64,000 nucleotides of DNA from the NCBI GenBank assembly GCA_000702245.1, contig JNKY01000010.1, forward strand, positions 124,001 to 188,000, read 5' to 3'. The notes beneath the pieces were generated by a model. That model saw nothing but the letters and a program-made list of their open reading frames with translations. It was not told the origin of the DNA and made no database searches. Source of the DNA: Lachnospiraceae bacterium C6A11 (GTDB taxonomy: Bacteria > Bacillota > Clostridia > Lachnospirales > Lachnospiraceae). The position numbers and the translations under genes were made by a program. Of this stretch, positions 1 through 9,227 are shown one piece after another; position 1 is the stretch's first letter, and each line of letters begins with the position of its first letter.

Positions 1-249
1 CAGAGCGTCAGAAAGTGTGTTTATTAATCAAGTGTAAACAAGAGTCAGACAGGCACAGAAAAACATGAAAAAATATCAGATTATATTTGATATTTTTCTC
101 ATTTTGGATTAAAATAGTAACTGGTGATATTTGTGTTCGAAATACCGCCGCTAAAGTGGGAAAATGCTTCCCGGAATACTACGGGCTGGGCAGGAATATG
201 GGGCCTGCAGCCACATTTATAGATTACATAATTCAGGAGGGTCTGTTGT

Positions 250-1509
250 ATGGAAGAAGAAAAGAAGAAACCTTTTACAAATGTTTTTCAGAAGCTGAAA
301 AATATTCTGAGGAGGATGTCCAAGAAGAAGCGTGCGGAGGACGAAGCTGCAAAGCTCGCTGCTGAAGAAGAGCAGAGAAAAGCAGAAGAAGCCGCAAAGC
401 TCGCTGCTGAGGAAGAGCAGAAAAAGCTCATCGAAGAACAGGCCAAGAAACGTGCTGAGGAGCAGGCGGAGGTTGCCAGACTGATGGCGGAGGCCGAGGC
501 CGCGAAGGAAGCAAAGGTCAAGAGAGAAGCTGAAGCTAAGGCTAAGAAGGAAGCAGAGGAAGCTGCAAGACTTAAGGCCGCTAAGGATAAGGAAGAGAAG
601 AAGAAAGCCGCAGCAAAGAAGGCTGAGGCTGCAAGAAAGGTTGTCAGCGGTGAGGTTGGAACCAAGGCTGACCAGGAGAAGGACAGACAGTATCAGGAAG
701 AGGTTAAGAGAAGAGCTGAGCAGGCTAAGAAGAGAGCAGCTCAGGACGCTGAGGAAGAGCAGGAAGAAGAAGCATCTATCGATCCTGTTACAGGCGAGAA
801 GATCTCAACCGATGAAGGTCAAAAGCTTCCGGTTTATCTTGATAAGTATTTGAAGCTTGCTAAGACAGGCGATGATATAAGAGTTGCTATCAGTTCTATT
901 CAGGCACATCCTGAAACATCTAAGAACCTCGTTATTCTCGGACATAATGGTTTCGGTACCGTAAGAGTCGGCGAGGATCTCGCAAGAAGTTATTTTGACC
1001 TCGGATTTGTTAAGTCAGAGAAGATCGCTAAGATCAAGGCTAAGCAGCTTAACAAGATCGGTCTTGATAAGCTGAAGGACCTTAAGGGCGGATGTCTTAT
1101 CATTGAGAACTCAGGTCTTGTTTCACCTGAGAAGCTGGTTGAGGTCATAAAGAACTCTGCAGCAGATGTAAATGATTACGTAGTTGTTCTTACCGGTGAG
1201 ATCGATTCTCTTGCAAGATTCTTTGAGCAGAATCAGGAGATCGTTGATGAGTTTGTATATCTCATCGATGTTCATAAGATCAAGGAAAGAGGCATGTCGA
1301 TCATCGCAAGAGGATACCTCAAGGAGAAGGGCTACAAGGCTGACAAGACTATCCTCGACAGATTCAAGGCTTCGCTGGGAAGTATGGAAGTCGGAAATAT
1401 CGACAGATTCCTTGAGTCTATTGATTTAGTTATGAAGAAATGTGATGACAGAGAGTCTTCAAACGGCGAGACAGGCAAGAAGACCATCACTACAGAGGAT
1501 TTCAAATAG
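250..1509 (+). CDS. Coiled-coil protein with degenerate AAA (CbxX/CfqX-like) domain
   Basis: The protein is 419 aa and starts at an ATG after a clear AGGAGG site (about 237-242). Residues 25-175 are an Ala/Lys/Glu-rich predicted coiled coil with a short internal repeat (AAKLAAEEEQ twice, near residues 35-58). Residues about 190-400 read like the CbxX/CfqX (SpoVK-like) AAA fold. Where that family has the Walker A motif GxxGxGKT, this protein reads GHNGFGTV, so the lysine is missing. Where a Walker B DE is expected it reads IIENSG. There is no signal peptide. Nucleotide hydrolysis is therefore unlikely, and I infer a scaffold or regulatory pseudo-ATPase. The fold call comes from motif order only. 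The gene is followed by its own terminator, so it is probably monocistronic. Confidence 0.6.
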   Translation: MEEEKKKPFTNVFQKLKNILRRMSKKKRAEDEAAKLAAEEEQRKAEEAAKLAAEEEQKKLIEEQAKKRAEEQAEVARLMAEAEAAKEAKVKREAEAKAKKEAEEAARLKAAKDKEEKKKAAAKKAEAARKVVSGEVGTKADQEKDRQYQEEVKRRAEQAKKRAAQDAEEEQEEEASIDPVTGEKISTDEGQKLPVYLDKYLKLAKTGDDIRVAISSIQAHPETSKNLVILGHNGFGTVRVGEDLARSYFDLGFVKSEKIAKIKAKQLNKIGLDKLKDLKGGCLIIENSGLVSPEKLVEVIKNSAADVNDYVVVLTGEIDSLARFFEQNQEIVDEFVYLIDVHKIKERGMSIIARGYLKEKGYKADKTILDRFKASLGSMEVGNIDRFLESIDLVMKKCDDRESSNGETGKKTITTEDFK

Positions 1510-1531
1510 AATAGAGATTTGAAATGATATT

Positions 1532-1568
1532 AAAACCGGTTCGTTAATCATCTTTGCGAACCGGTTTT
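1532..1568 (+). terminator. Rho-independent terminator
   Basis: A perfect 12-bp inverted repeat (1532-1543 with 1557-1568) has a 13-nt loop and a U-rich end. It lies just after the AAA-like gene. Confidence 0.85.
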
Positions 1569-1650
1569 TCAAACTAAGAAAGTATTATGTTAGAGAGTTT
1601 TGACGGGCCGGGTGTTAGCGAAGACCGGCCGGTAATGAATGGAGGGCAGT

Positions 1651-2604
1651 ATGTCTTCAGTAAGTGACAAGATAAGACATGATTTTAAGACGGGCGACGA
1701 TATAAGAGATGCCGGGCTTACAACCCCTGAGGATGTCGTTAGGTATGATGATATCTGCTACGGAACTGATGAGACCTGGCAGATCATGGATATTTATCTT
1801 CCGAAGAGCTTTGTGGACGGAAGGAAGGCTGCGGAGGAGAAGATAGACCTGTTTGATTCGGATATTCAAAGCAGTGGCTCTGTGAAGAAGCTGCCGGTGA
1901 TCGTAAGTGTTCATGGAGGTGCCTGGGTTTACGGCACCAAGGAAACCTATCAGTTTTATTGTATGAGCCTCGCTCAGAGAGGCTTCGCGGTGGTCAACTT
2001 CACCTACAGGCTCGCACCGGAGTTTAAGTTCCCGGCATCTGTCGAGGACACTAACCTCGTGATGAAATATGTATTTGATAATGCAGACAAATACGGCTTT
2101 GATACTGACAGGATCTACGCTGTCGGCGACTCGGCCGGAGCGCATATACTTACTATCTATACAGCTATATTAACTGATCAGAAATACGCATCAAGGTATG
2201 ATTTCAAGATTCCGGAGGGCTTTAGTTTTAAGGCTGTCGCGCTGAATTGTGGAAAATACAGCTTTCGGATAGATGACAGAATATTTGAAGGCGGAGACAA
2301 AGCTTTACTTGAAGAGGTTCTTTCCGAACACGGAACAGACAGTGAGATGGAACTTATAAACATTATAGATTACGTGAATCCGGCCTTTCCGCCTGCATTT
2401 GTTATGACGGCTTCGGATGATTTCCTGAAAGGTCAGTCGGTGCTTTTGGCAGGAAAGCTGGTTGAGGAGAAGGTTCCGTTCACCTTTAAGTGCTATGGTT
2501 CTGCGGATCATCCGCTTTATCATGTATTTCACTGTGATACCCACTCGGCTGACGCGGCCCGGTGCAATGACGACGAGTGCGGTTTCTTTAGTAGTATTTT
2601 ATAA
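1651..2604 (+). CDS. Alpha/beta hydrolase (esterase/lipase, HSL-like)
   Basis: This is a 317-aa cytoplasmic serine hydrolase. It has the oxyanion-hole motif HGGAWVYG near residue 90, the nucleophile elbow GDSAGAH near residue 160, a late Asp in TASDDF and a late His in GSADHP, giving the Ser-Asp-His triad of the HSL/acetyl-esterase family. I chose the ATG at 1651 because GGAGGG lies just upstream (1641-1646). An in-frame ATG at 1639 overlaps that site and has no ribosome site of its own. There is no signal peptide, so an intracellular esterase acting on acylated small molecules or sugar esters is likely. The substrate cannot be read from the sequence. A 21-nt gap to the next gene suggests co-transcription. 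Confidence 0.8.
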   Translation: MSSVSDKIRHDFKTGDDIRDAGLTTPEDVVRYDDICYGTDETWQIMDIYLPKSFVDGRKAAEEKIDLFDSDIQSSGSVKKLPVIVSVHGGAWVYGTKETYQFYCMSLAQRGFAVVNFTYRLAPEFKFPASVEDTNLVMKYVFDNADKYGFDTDRIYAVGDSAGAHILTIYTAILTDQKYASRYDFKIPEGFSFKAVALNCGKYSFRIDDRIFEGGDKALLEEVLSEHGTDSEMELINIIDYVNPAFPPAFVMTASDDFLKGQSVLLAGKLVEEKVPFTFKCYGSADHPLYHVFHCDTHSADAARCNDDECGFFSSIL

Positions 2605-2625
2605 TAAACAGGGAGGAGTTATATT

Positions 2626-3228
2626 ATGGCTTGTTTTTTAGTTTCAGCAGCAGAAGCAGTAGGTGTTACGGTTGCTAAGAAGGTTGAGGACAAAAGAGAG
2701 AAAAAGGCAGCTGAAAGCGGCGAGGTTGTGACAAGAGAGGGGCATATTCCGTTCTCGAGAAAGCTTGGCTGGCTTATGAAGATGCTGTGGGGAGGAGCAT
2801 TTCTCCTTATGATAGAACATATCTGGCATGGAGAGGTCGTGCCGTGGCCGCCATTCCTGACGGCAATGAAGAACAGCGAGGACACGAAGGAAATGCTGAA
2901 GGAGATGGGCACCATAGGAGTTGCGATGGCTCTCCTTGTAACTTCTGTATGGATCGTTATGCTGATTGTGGCTCACTTTATGGAGAAGAAGGGCACAGGC
3001 TTTATCTTTAAAAAACCTGGCAAGCTTCACCTTTCAGTGCTTTTCATGGCAATATTTGGTGCAGACCTTATGTGGCTCGTTGACTGTATCGCATCAGTTC
3101 GCGAGGGCGAGAAGTTTTACGAGTTTACAGCCGACAATATGCTCCTTGGCGGAGTTGTAATCGTCGGCGCAGTTGTTTATTGGGGAGCTTATCTTCTTAT
3201 AAGAAAACTTGCTAAGAAAGAAGACTAA
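2626..3228 (+). CDS. Hypothetical membrane protein, four predicted helices
   Basis: This 200-aa protein is preceded by GGAGGAG (2611-2617). The N-terminal 45 residues are charged, with a short hydrophobic patch at the very start. Hydrophobic stretches near residues 53-66, 98-118, 136-152 and 170-192 look like transmembrane helices. The loops contain many Lys/Glu residues and the C-terminus is KKED. I recognise no family, catalytic motif or metal site. It follows the esterase closely, so the two may be co-transcribed, but this gives no functional clue. Confidence 0.6.
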   Translation: MACFLVSAAEAVGVTVAKKVEDKREKKAAESGEVVTREGHIPFSRKLGWLMKMLWGGAFLLMIEHIWHGEVVPWPPFLTAMKNSEDTKEMLKEMGTIGVAMALLVTSVWIVMLIVAHFMEKKGTGFIFKKPGKLHLSVLFMAIFGADLMWLVDCIASVREGEKFYEFTADNMLLGGVVIVGAVVYWGAYLLIRKLAKKED

Positions 3229-3357
3229 TATCTGATTCAGTTGAAAAACAGAGAGAATAAAGAAAGAATAAATCAATGATCGGCAGAAATAGAAATATGT
3301 CGAAAAAGAAATCGGAGAGAATAAAAGAATAGTAGACTATTGGAGGATACCGAGAAA

Positions 3358-4797
3358 ATGGACAAATTGTATTTTATAGTTGGAAGCCAGGATCTTTATG
3401 GTGATGAGTGCCTCAGACAGGTTGCTGAGGACAGCAGACAGATGGCAGAGTATATCGGTGAGAAGCTTGCAGGCAAGGCTGAGGTTGTGCTTCTTCCTAC
3501 AGTTGAGACGAGCGATATCTGCATCGCAAATATGCGTAAGGCCAGCGGCGACGATGACTGTGTCGGTGTTATCACATGGATGCATACATTTTCACCTGCG
3601 AAGATGTGGATCAAGGGCCTTCAGGAGCTTAGAAAGCCGCTCCTTCACCTGCACACACAGTTTAACGAGAGACTGCCTTACTCAGCTATCGACATGGACT
3701 TCATGAATCTGAACCAGTCGGCTCACGGCGACAGAGAGTATGGTTTCATACTTGCGCGTATGAACATCCCTCACGAGGTTGCTGCAGGCTACTACAAAGA
3801 TGAGAAGGTCATCAAGAAGATATCGGATTTCTGTGATGTTGCGAAGGCTATCAGCTATTCAAAGAAGTTGAGAGTCGCAACCTTCGGAAATAATATGCGT
3901 GATGTTGCGGTTACCGATGGCGACCGCGTTGAGACTCAGATCCAGTATGGCTGGGAGACCAACTACTATGGTGTCGGCGATCTTGTAAAGCTGATCGATG
4001 CAGTTACAGAGGCTGAGATCGACACCAAGATGGACGAATACACTTCAAAATACGACATGGACACAGACAACATCGCAGCTGTCAGAGAACAGGCAAAATA
4101 CGAGGTTGCTCTCGAGAAGTTTATCGCAAAGAACAGGATCGGTGCTTTCACTGATACCTTCCAGGATCTTCACAATATGAAGCAGCTTCCTGGTATCGCA
4201 GCTCAGAACCTGATGGACAAGGGAATAGGTTTTGGTCCTGAGGGCGACTATAAGATAAGTGCATTTTCGGCTGTTCTTATGAAGATGGCTGAGGGTAGAG
4301 AAGGTGCGACGGGCTTTATCGAGGATTATACCTATGATCTTCCTGCAGGCGCAGAGCTTGAGCTTGCTTCGCACATGCTTGAGGTTCCTGTTTCCTTCGC
4401 AGCTACTAAGCCGAAGATTCAGGTGCATCCGCTTGGAATAGGCGGTAAGGAGGATCCGGCCAGACTTGTATTTGATGGTGTTACAGGCGACGGAATCCAG
4501 GTTACCATGATTGATATGGGTGACCACTTCCGCATAATCTGCGCAGATATCGAGCTTGTAAAGCAGCCTGAGGAGATGCCTCTTCTTCCTGTCGCAAGGA
4601 TCATGTATCGCCACAAGCCGGACTTCTCGATCGGTACTGCGGCATGGTGCTATGCAGGCGGAGCTCATCATTCGGTTGTTTCGACTGCTCTTACAAGAGC
4701 TGACATCGCGATGTTTGCGAGACTTACAGGAACTGAGCTTATAACAATCGGCGACGATACGACAGAAGCAGACCTGCAGCGCTTCTTTATGAAGTAG
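3358..4797 (+). CDS. araA: L-arabinose isomerase
   Basis: This 479-aa enzyme converts L-arabinose to L-ribulose using a divalent metal, normally Mn2+. The N-terminus (YFIVGSQDLYG), the region WMHTFSPAKMW near residue 90, FQDLHNMKQLPG near 270 and the conserved length identify AraA. The start is the ATG at 3358, eleven nucleotides after GGAGG (3342-3346). A TTG at 3340 lies upstream of that site and is rejected. It pairs with araD downstream; no L-ribulokinase (araB), regulator or arabinose transporter is in this window. The 3' end, including the stop codon, is the first unit of a 64-bp tandem repeat that continues into the intergenic region. Confidence 0.95.
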   Translation: MDKLYFIVGSQDLYGDECLRQVAEDSRQMAEYIGEKLAGKAEVVLLPTVETSDICIANMRKASGDDDCVGVITWMHTFSPAKMWIKGLQELRKPLLHLHTQFNERLPYSAIDMDFMNLNQSAHGDREYGFILARMNIPHEVAAGYYKDEKVIKKISDFCDVAKAISYSKKLRVATFGNNMRDVAVTDGDRVETQIQYGWETNYYGVGDLVKLIDAVTEAEIDTKMDEYTSKYDMDTDNIAAVREQAKYEVALEKFIAKNRIGAFTDTFQDLHNMKQLPGIAAQNLMDKGIGFGPEGDYKISAFSAVLMKMAEGREGATGFIEDYTYDLPAGAELELASHMLEVPVSFAATKPKIQVHPLGIGGKEDPARLVFDGVTGDGIQVTMIDMGDHFRIICADIELVKQPEEMPLLPVARIMYRHKPDFSIGTAAWCYAGGAHHSVVSTALTRADIAMFARLTGTELITIGDDTTEADLQRFFMK

Positions 4798-4932
4798 GTT
4801 GAGAAGAATGGTCTATATGAAGCAGGCTGAGGCAGATCTACAGCGTCTCTTTATGAAATAGGTTGAGAAGAATGGTCTATATGAAGCAGGCTGAGGCAGA
4901 TCTACAGCGTCTCTTTATGAAATAGGTTGAGA
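4768..4932 (+). repeat. 64-bp tandem repeat derived from the araA 3' end
   Basis: Two full units (4768-4831, 4832-4895) and a 37-bp partial unit (4896-4932) are present. The first unit holds the last nine araA codons, its stop and 34 bp of downstream sequence. Units 2 and 3 match each other exactly where they overlap. They differ from the araA tail at five positions, four of them synonymous and one Phe to Leu. Each downstream copy keeps a short frame (ATG GTC TAT ATG AAG CAG) that ends in the AraA-like tail ADLQRLFMK and a stop. Confidence 0.9.
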
Positions 4933-5030
4933 TCGGTATGCTGAGTTTCTATATAATGCGGGAGAAAAGACCGACCGCACGATCATTCACGAAGGAATAT
5001 AATAATACAAATATTTAGGATGGTAGAAAG

Positions 5031-5744
5031 ATGACAAATTGGGTACTTGATGAATTAAAGAGAAGAGTTTACGAAGCAAATATGCTTCTTCCAAGATATG
5101 GACTTATAACATTTACATGGGGAAATGTCAGCGAGATCGACAGAGCTAACGGCCTTATCGCAATCAAGCCGAGCGGAGTTGATTATGACAAGATGAAGCC
5201 TGAGGATATAGTTATTCTGGACCTTGACGGCCGCAGAATTGAGGGCAGATGGAATCCGTCGACAGATACACCGACTCACATCGAGCTTTACAAGGCATTT
5301 CCGGAGCTTGGCGGCGTGGTTCATACACATTCAACCTATGCAACCTCCTGGGCTCAGGCAGGCCGCGACATTCCTTGCTACGGTACCACACACGCAGATT
5401 ATTTCTACGGAAATATCCCTTGCATCAGAAACCTCACAGCTGAGGAGATCGAAGCAGGTTACGAGGTAAATACAGGTCTGTCAATCGTTGAAAGATTCAG
5501 AAACGACAATATCAATCCGGCTTATGTTCCGGGCTGCGTTTGCAAGAACCACGGTCCTTTCACCTGGGGCAGAAATGCCTTCGAGGCAGTTCACAACGCA
5601 GTTGTTATTGAAGAGGTTGCGAAGATGGCTGTTCTTACAGAGCGCATCAATCCTGACGCCGGCGAAACACCGCAGTACATGCAGGACAAGCACTTTATGA
5701 GAAAACACGGCCCGAATGCATATTATGGGCAATTAACGCAGTAA
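5031..5744 (+). CDS. araD: L-ribulose-5-phosphate 4-epimerase
   Basis: This 237-aa class II aldolase-family enzyme epimerises L-ribulose 5-phosphate to D-xylulose 5-phosphate, the exit of the arabinose pathway. Family marks are TWGNVSEID near residue 28, KPSGVDY near 46, the zinc-binding HTHS near residue 97, YGTTHADYF near 115, and a late His in CVCKNHGPF near 170. The ATG follows AGGATGG. The 233-bp gap after araA holds the tandem repeat and otherwise no clear promoter, so co-transcription with araA is plausible. The stop codon lies inside a palindrome. Confidence 0.95.
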   Translation: MTNWVLDELKRRVYEANMLLPRYGLITFTWGNVSEIDRANGLIAIKPSGVDYDKMKPEDIVILDLDGRRIEGRWNPSTDTPTHIELYKAFPELGGVVHTHSTYATSWAQAGRDIPCYGTTHADYFYGNIPCIRNLTAEEIEAGYEVNTGLSIVERFRNDNINPAYVPGCVCKNHGPFTWGRNAFEAVHNAVVIEEVAKMAVLTERINPDAGETPQYMQDKHFMRKHGPNAYYGQLTQ

Positions 5745-5765
5745 CTCTCGCTTCGCGAGAGTTAC
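5741..5765. other. Palindromic hairpin overlapping the araD stop codon
   Basis: The arms GTAACTCTCGC and GCGAGAGTTAC form an 11-bp perfect stem around TTC, with the araD TAA inside the left arm. No T-run follows, so it is not a standard terminator. A related palindrome lies at 21749-21773. Confidence 0.7.
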
Positions 5766-5786
5766 GCCTGAGCGAGGAGAATTTTT

Positions 5787-7001
5787 ATGCAATATAGGAA
5801 AGACAAATACGGCAATGACATATCTGTTCTCGGCTATGGCTGTATGCGCTTCACCAAAAAGGGAAACTCCATCGATCTGGACAAGGCCGAGAAGGAAATA
5901 ATGGCCGCCTTCAACGCGGGCGTTAATTACTACGACACCGCCTACATTTACCCGGGCAGTGAGGTTGCCCTCGGTGAGATCGTTGCCCGCAACGGCATCA
6001 GGGAGAAGATCAAGATCGCGACCAAGCTCCCACAGTATTTGATCAAGACCGATAAAGCAGTTGACAAGTATTTTAACGAGCAGCTTTCAAGGCTGAAGAC
6101 GGATTATATCGACTATTATCTCATGCATATGCTGACCGATATCGGTATGTGGGAGAAATTGAAGGCTGTCGGTATCATTGACTGGATCAAGGAGAAGAAG
6201 GCTTCGGGAGCTATTAGAAATTTGGGCTTTTCCTACCACGGAAATACAGAGAATTTTCTGAAGATTCTGAACGACTATGACTGGGATTTCTGCCAGATTC
6301 AGTATAACTATATGGACGAGGTTTCACAGGCCGGCGTAAAAGGTCTTAAGGCCGCGGCTGAGAAGGGCATTCCGGTTATCATCATGGAGCCTCTCCGCGG
6401 AGGCAAGCTTGTAAATATGCTTCCGGACAAGGCAAAGAAGTTGATCGCAGAGGATAAGCGAGGCTTTACTGCGGCTGAGTGGGCCTTCAGATGGCTGTGG
6501 AATCAGCCGGAGGTTACCTGCGTTCTTTCAGGCATGAATACAGTTGAGATGGTTGAAGAGAACTGCCGCGTTGCAAGCGAGGCGCTTCCGGGTCATCTTA
6601 ACAGTGAAGATATGGAGCTGATCGGCAAGATCAAGGGCATCATCAAGGAGAGGGAGAAGGTCGGTTGTACCGGCTGCCGCTACTGTATGCCTTGCCCTAA
6701 GGGCGTAGATATTCCGGGACTCTTCAGCTGCTACAATGCGATGTACATTGAGAGCAAGAAGGACGGCCGATTCCAGTATGCACAGGCTGTCGGGCTCACG
6801 AAGGATCCTGTATTTGCAAGTCAGTGCGTAAAGTGCGGCAAGTGCGAGCAGCATTGTCCGCAGGGCATCCCTATTAGAGAAAAGATCAAGGAAGCAGACA
6901 AGAAGCTTCGTCCGCTTCACTATAAGATAGGTATTGCTGTTGCCAGAAAATACATGTTCCGAAAAGGCAAGAGAAAGAAAAACAGTAATCCATCATCATA
7001 A
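5787..7001 (+). CDS. Aldo/keto reductase with C-terminal 4Fe-4S clusters
   Basis: This 404-aa protein has an N-terminal NADP-type aldo/keto reductase barrel. GYGCMRF opens it, YYDTAYIYPGSE holds the catalytic Asp/Tyr pair (YDTAYIY near residue 50), Lys in ATKLP is near residue 80, and His in YYLMHML is near residue 115. The C-terminal 120 residues carry CTGCRYCMPCP and CVKCGKCEQHCP, two four-cysteine motifs typical of bacterial ferredoxin-type clusters. Such fusions are common in anaerobic Firmicutes and probably couple ferredoxin-like electron flow to carbonyl reduction. GAGGAG precedes the ATG. The substrate is unknown, and the link to the arabinose genes is by position only. Confidence 0.85.
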   Translation: MQYRKDKYGNDISVLGYGCMRFTKKGNSIDLDKAEKEIMAAFNAGVNYYDTAYIYPGSEVALGEIVARNGIREKIKIATKLPQYLIKTDKAVDKYFNEQLSRLKTDYIDYYLMHMLTDIGMWEKLKAVGIIDWIKEKKASGAIRNLGFSYHGNTENFLKILNDYDWDFCQIQYNYMDEVSQAGVKGLKAAAEKGIPVIIMEPLRGGKLVNMLPDKAKKLIAEDKRGFTAAEWAFRWLWNQPEVTCVLSGMNTVEMVEENCRVASEALPGHLNSEDMELIGKIKGIIKEREKVGCTGCRYCMPCPKGVDIPGLFSCYNAMYIESKKDGRFQYAQAVGLTKDPVFASQCVKCGKCEQHCPQGIPIREKIKEADKKLRPLHYKIGIAVARKYMFRKGKRKKNSNPSS

Positions 7002-7046
7002 TGCTGCAATATGTATTAAAATTCTGAAAAGGAAGATTCGATAAAA

Positions 7047-7829
7047 ATGCACTACAGTGTTTTGATAATTGACGATGAACTTGAGCTTTCGCAGTATACG
7101 GCAAAGTATTTTAATATGTCCGGAATTACGGCGCAGTACGTGCTGGACGCCGCTTCCGCGAAAGACTTCTTTAAAAAAAATACGTGTTCTCTGATCCTCC
7201 TCGATATTAACCTCGGGGAGGATTCGGGTTTTGAACTGTGCCAGTGGATCAGGTCAGAGATGGATGTTCCTATATTTTTCATCAGTGCAAGGCAGAAGGA
7301 GGATGATATGCTCCTGGCTCTGAGTATCGGTGGAGATGATTATATCTGTAAGCCGTATTCTCTTGGGGTCCTTCTGGCGAAGGTGAAGGCTGCGCTGAAG
7401 AGGTATGAGGCTGCGGAGTCGCAGTCGGCCGGAAAAGATGAGAAGACAGCTGTATCAGGTCAAAAGAAAGAGGCTGAGGGAAGCGGCAAAGAAGGCAGCG
7501 GTTCAGACGCAGAGGATGGCCACATAGTGAAGCTGGGCAATGCTCTGATCAATCTCAGGAAGGCTACCATCACAAAGGATGGTAAAGAAGTATTTCTCAA
7601 GGCGATGGAGTTTAAGCTTCTGACCTTTATGCTGAATAACCGCAACCGCATCATCAAAAAGGACGAGTTTTTTGAGAAGGTCTGGGAGACTGAATATGTC
7701 GGCGATGTAACACTGAACGTGCATATCAGGCATCTCCGTGAGAAGCTTGAGGACGATGCAGGCAGTCCGAAATATATCAAGACTGTCTGGGGCGTAGGTT
7801 TTATCCTGGAGGATAAGCTTGAAGATTAG
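7047..7829 (+). CDS. OmpR-family response regulator
   Basis: The protein is 260 aa. An N-terminal receiver domain has the acidic pair IDDE near residue 10, the phospho-acceptor Asp in LLDINLG near residue 53 and Lys in ICKPYS near 103. The C-terminus is a winged-helix DNA-binding domain (EFKLLTFMLNN, VTLNVHIRHLREKLE, WGVGF). A Lys/Gly/Ser/Glu-rich linker of about 40 residues (near 128-165) is longer than usual between the domains. The gene overlaps the kinase gene by 11 nt, so translation is coupled. It probably controls the downstream ABC exporter. Confidence 0.9.
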   Translation: MHYSVLIIDDELELSQYTAKYFNMSGITAQYVLDAASAKDFFKKNTCSLILLDINLGEDSGFELCQWIRSEMDVPIFFISARQKEDDMLLALSIGGDDYICKPYSLGVLLAKVKAALKRYEAAESQSAGKDEKTAVSGQKKEAEGSGKEGSGSDAEDGHIVKLGNALINLRKATITKDGKEVFLKAMEFKLLTFMLNNRNRIIKKDEFFEKVWETEYVGDVTLNVHIRHLREKLEDDAGSPKYIKTVWGVGFILEDKLED

Positions 7830-9210
7830 ATATCTGATAATATTTATCATTATATATATTGCTGTCGGGGCAGTCATCTGCAAGGAGATCGCCGGAAGCG
7901 ATACTGATAACCTGATGAAGAATTATTCGACCGAGATCAACAGGCTTCTTATCGATACGGCGAAGAAATGGGACGAGCTGAGTGGGCTTGATTCTGAGAA
8001 GATAAAGAGTGCTGAGGAGTTTGATTATTCGGTCATTGATGCTGAGGGAAGGCTTCTGGTCTATACTCTGCCGGGCATCGCAACAAGCGTGTCGGCGGCT
8101 TCGCGGGACTACGATATCATAAGAGATATAGAGAAGGACGGCTGCGTTGTTGGCAAGCTGATCGTTCACAATGCTTCCACAAAGGAAATAAGCAGGAGAA
8201 ATAAGCATCTCGCGCTGTCGGTTGCGATCGGACTTATGATCATGCTTATGATCTCGGTGCTGTTCTACATCTATCTTCAGAGGAGGATAATAAAGCCTTT
8301 CGGGAGGCTGAAGGGCTTTGCCGAGGAGGTTGCGGCAGGTGATCTGGATCATCCGTTGGAGATGGACAGAAATCATGTATTTGGTTCATTTACCGAGGGC
8401 TTTGATATCATGAGAGAGGAGCTGAAGGCCTCAAGGCTTCGCGAGGAGGCGGCTGTAAAGAGCCGTAAGGAGCTGGTTGCCGAGCTTTCCCACGATATTA
8501 AAACACCTGTTTCTTCTATTAAAGCTATGGTCGATGTTATGATGCTTACGACCGAGGATGAGGCTGAGAAGGAGACGCTTCAATCTATAAATGCGAAGGC
8601 GGACCAGATAGACAAGCTTATCTCGAACCTTTTCCATGCGACACTTGAGGAGCTTGAACAGCTCGAGGTTAAGCCGGAGGAGCTTTCTTCCGACAGGATA
8701 AGGAAGATGATCGCCGAGGCAGATTTCAGAAAGCTTACAACAACCTGTGATATTAAGGATGCAGCGGTTCTCGCAGACAGCCTCAGACTTGAGCAGGTTA
8801 TAAATAATATTTACTCGAATTCCTACAAATACGCCGGAACTCCTATCACTGTTACGAGCCGATTCGAGGAGCAGGAGATTGAATTCTCCGATGATACGGA
8901 TTTTGATGAACAGGATGATAAAACAGATATCAATTCAGGTACAGAGAATGATAAATTGACGGATGTAGTATTTAAAAATACGTGTAATTACCTGGTTATT
9001 GATTTTTGCGACGAGGGCGGCGGCGTTCCGGAGGAGGAGCTTGAGATAATCATGGAAAAGTTCCGCCGCGGTTCCAACTCCGCCGGTAAATCGGGTTCCG
9101 GAATCGGACTCTACATCTCGCGTTATCTTATGGACAAGATGGAAGGCGGCCTCGACTGCTCGAACAATCCAAAGGGTTTTACAGTAACTGTACGACTGAA
9201 ATTAATTTAA
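7819..9210 (+). CDS. Sensor histidine kinase
   Basis: The protein is 463 aa with a TTG start overlapping the regulator gene. Helix 1 spans residues about 3-21, a sensor region of about 110 residues faces outside, and helix 2 is near 134-156. A HAMP-like linker, the phospho-acceptor motif ELSHDIKTP (near residue 222) and an ATPase domain follow: N box NNIYSNSYKY, G1 DEGGGVPEE, G2 GSGIGLYISRY. An acidic low-complexity insert of about 35 residues lies between the N and G1 boxes (near 355-390). Unlike BceS-type kinases it has a real extracellular domain, so it probably senses a ligand directly. Confidence 0.9.
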   Translation: MKIRYLIIFIIIYIAVGAVICKEIAGSDTDNLMKNYSTEINRLLIDTAKKWDELSGLDSEKIKSAEEFDYSVIDAEGRLLVYTLPGIATSVSAASRDYDIIRDIEKDGCVVGKLIVHNASTKEISRRNKHLALSVAIGLMIMLMISVLFYIYLQRRIIKPFGRLKGFAEEVAAGDLDHPLEMDRNHVFGSFTEGFDIMREELKASRLREEAAVKSRKELVAELSHDIKTPVSSIKAMVDVMMLTTEDEAEKETLQSINAKADQIDKLISNLFHATLEELEQLEVKPEELSSDRIRKMIAEADFRKLTTTCDIKDAAVLADSLRLEQVINNIYSNSYKYAGTPITVTSRFEEQEIEFSDDTDFDEQDDKTDINSGTENDKLTDVVFKNTCNYLVIDFCDEGGGVPEEELEIIMEKFRRGSNSAGKSGSGIGLYISRYLMDKMEGGLDCSNNPKGFTVTVRLKLI

Positions 9211-9227
9211 TACTCTATGATATACAT

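Noticed and set aside
69-97. AT-rich hairpin near the left edge as a terminator
   Set aside because: The 10-bp stem is almost all A-T with no upstream gene visible, so it cannot be told from AT-rich promoter DNA.
288-665. 125-codon minus-strand frame, Ala/Ser-rich and apparently hydrophobic
   Set aside because: It is an artefact of the Lys/Glu/Ala-rich coiled coil on the plus strand.
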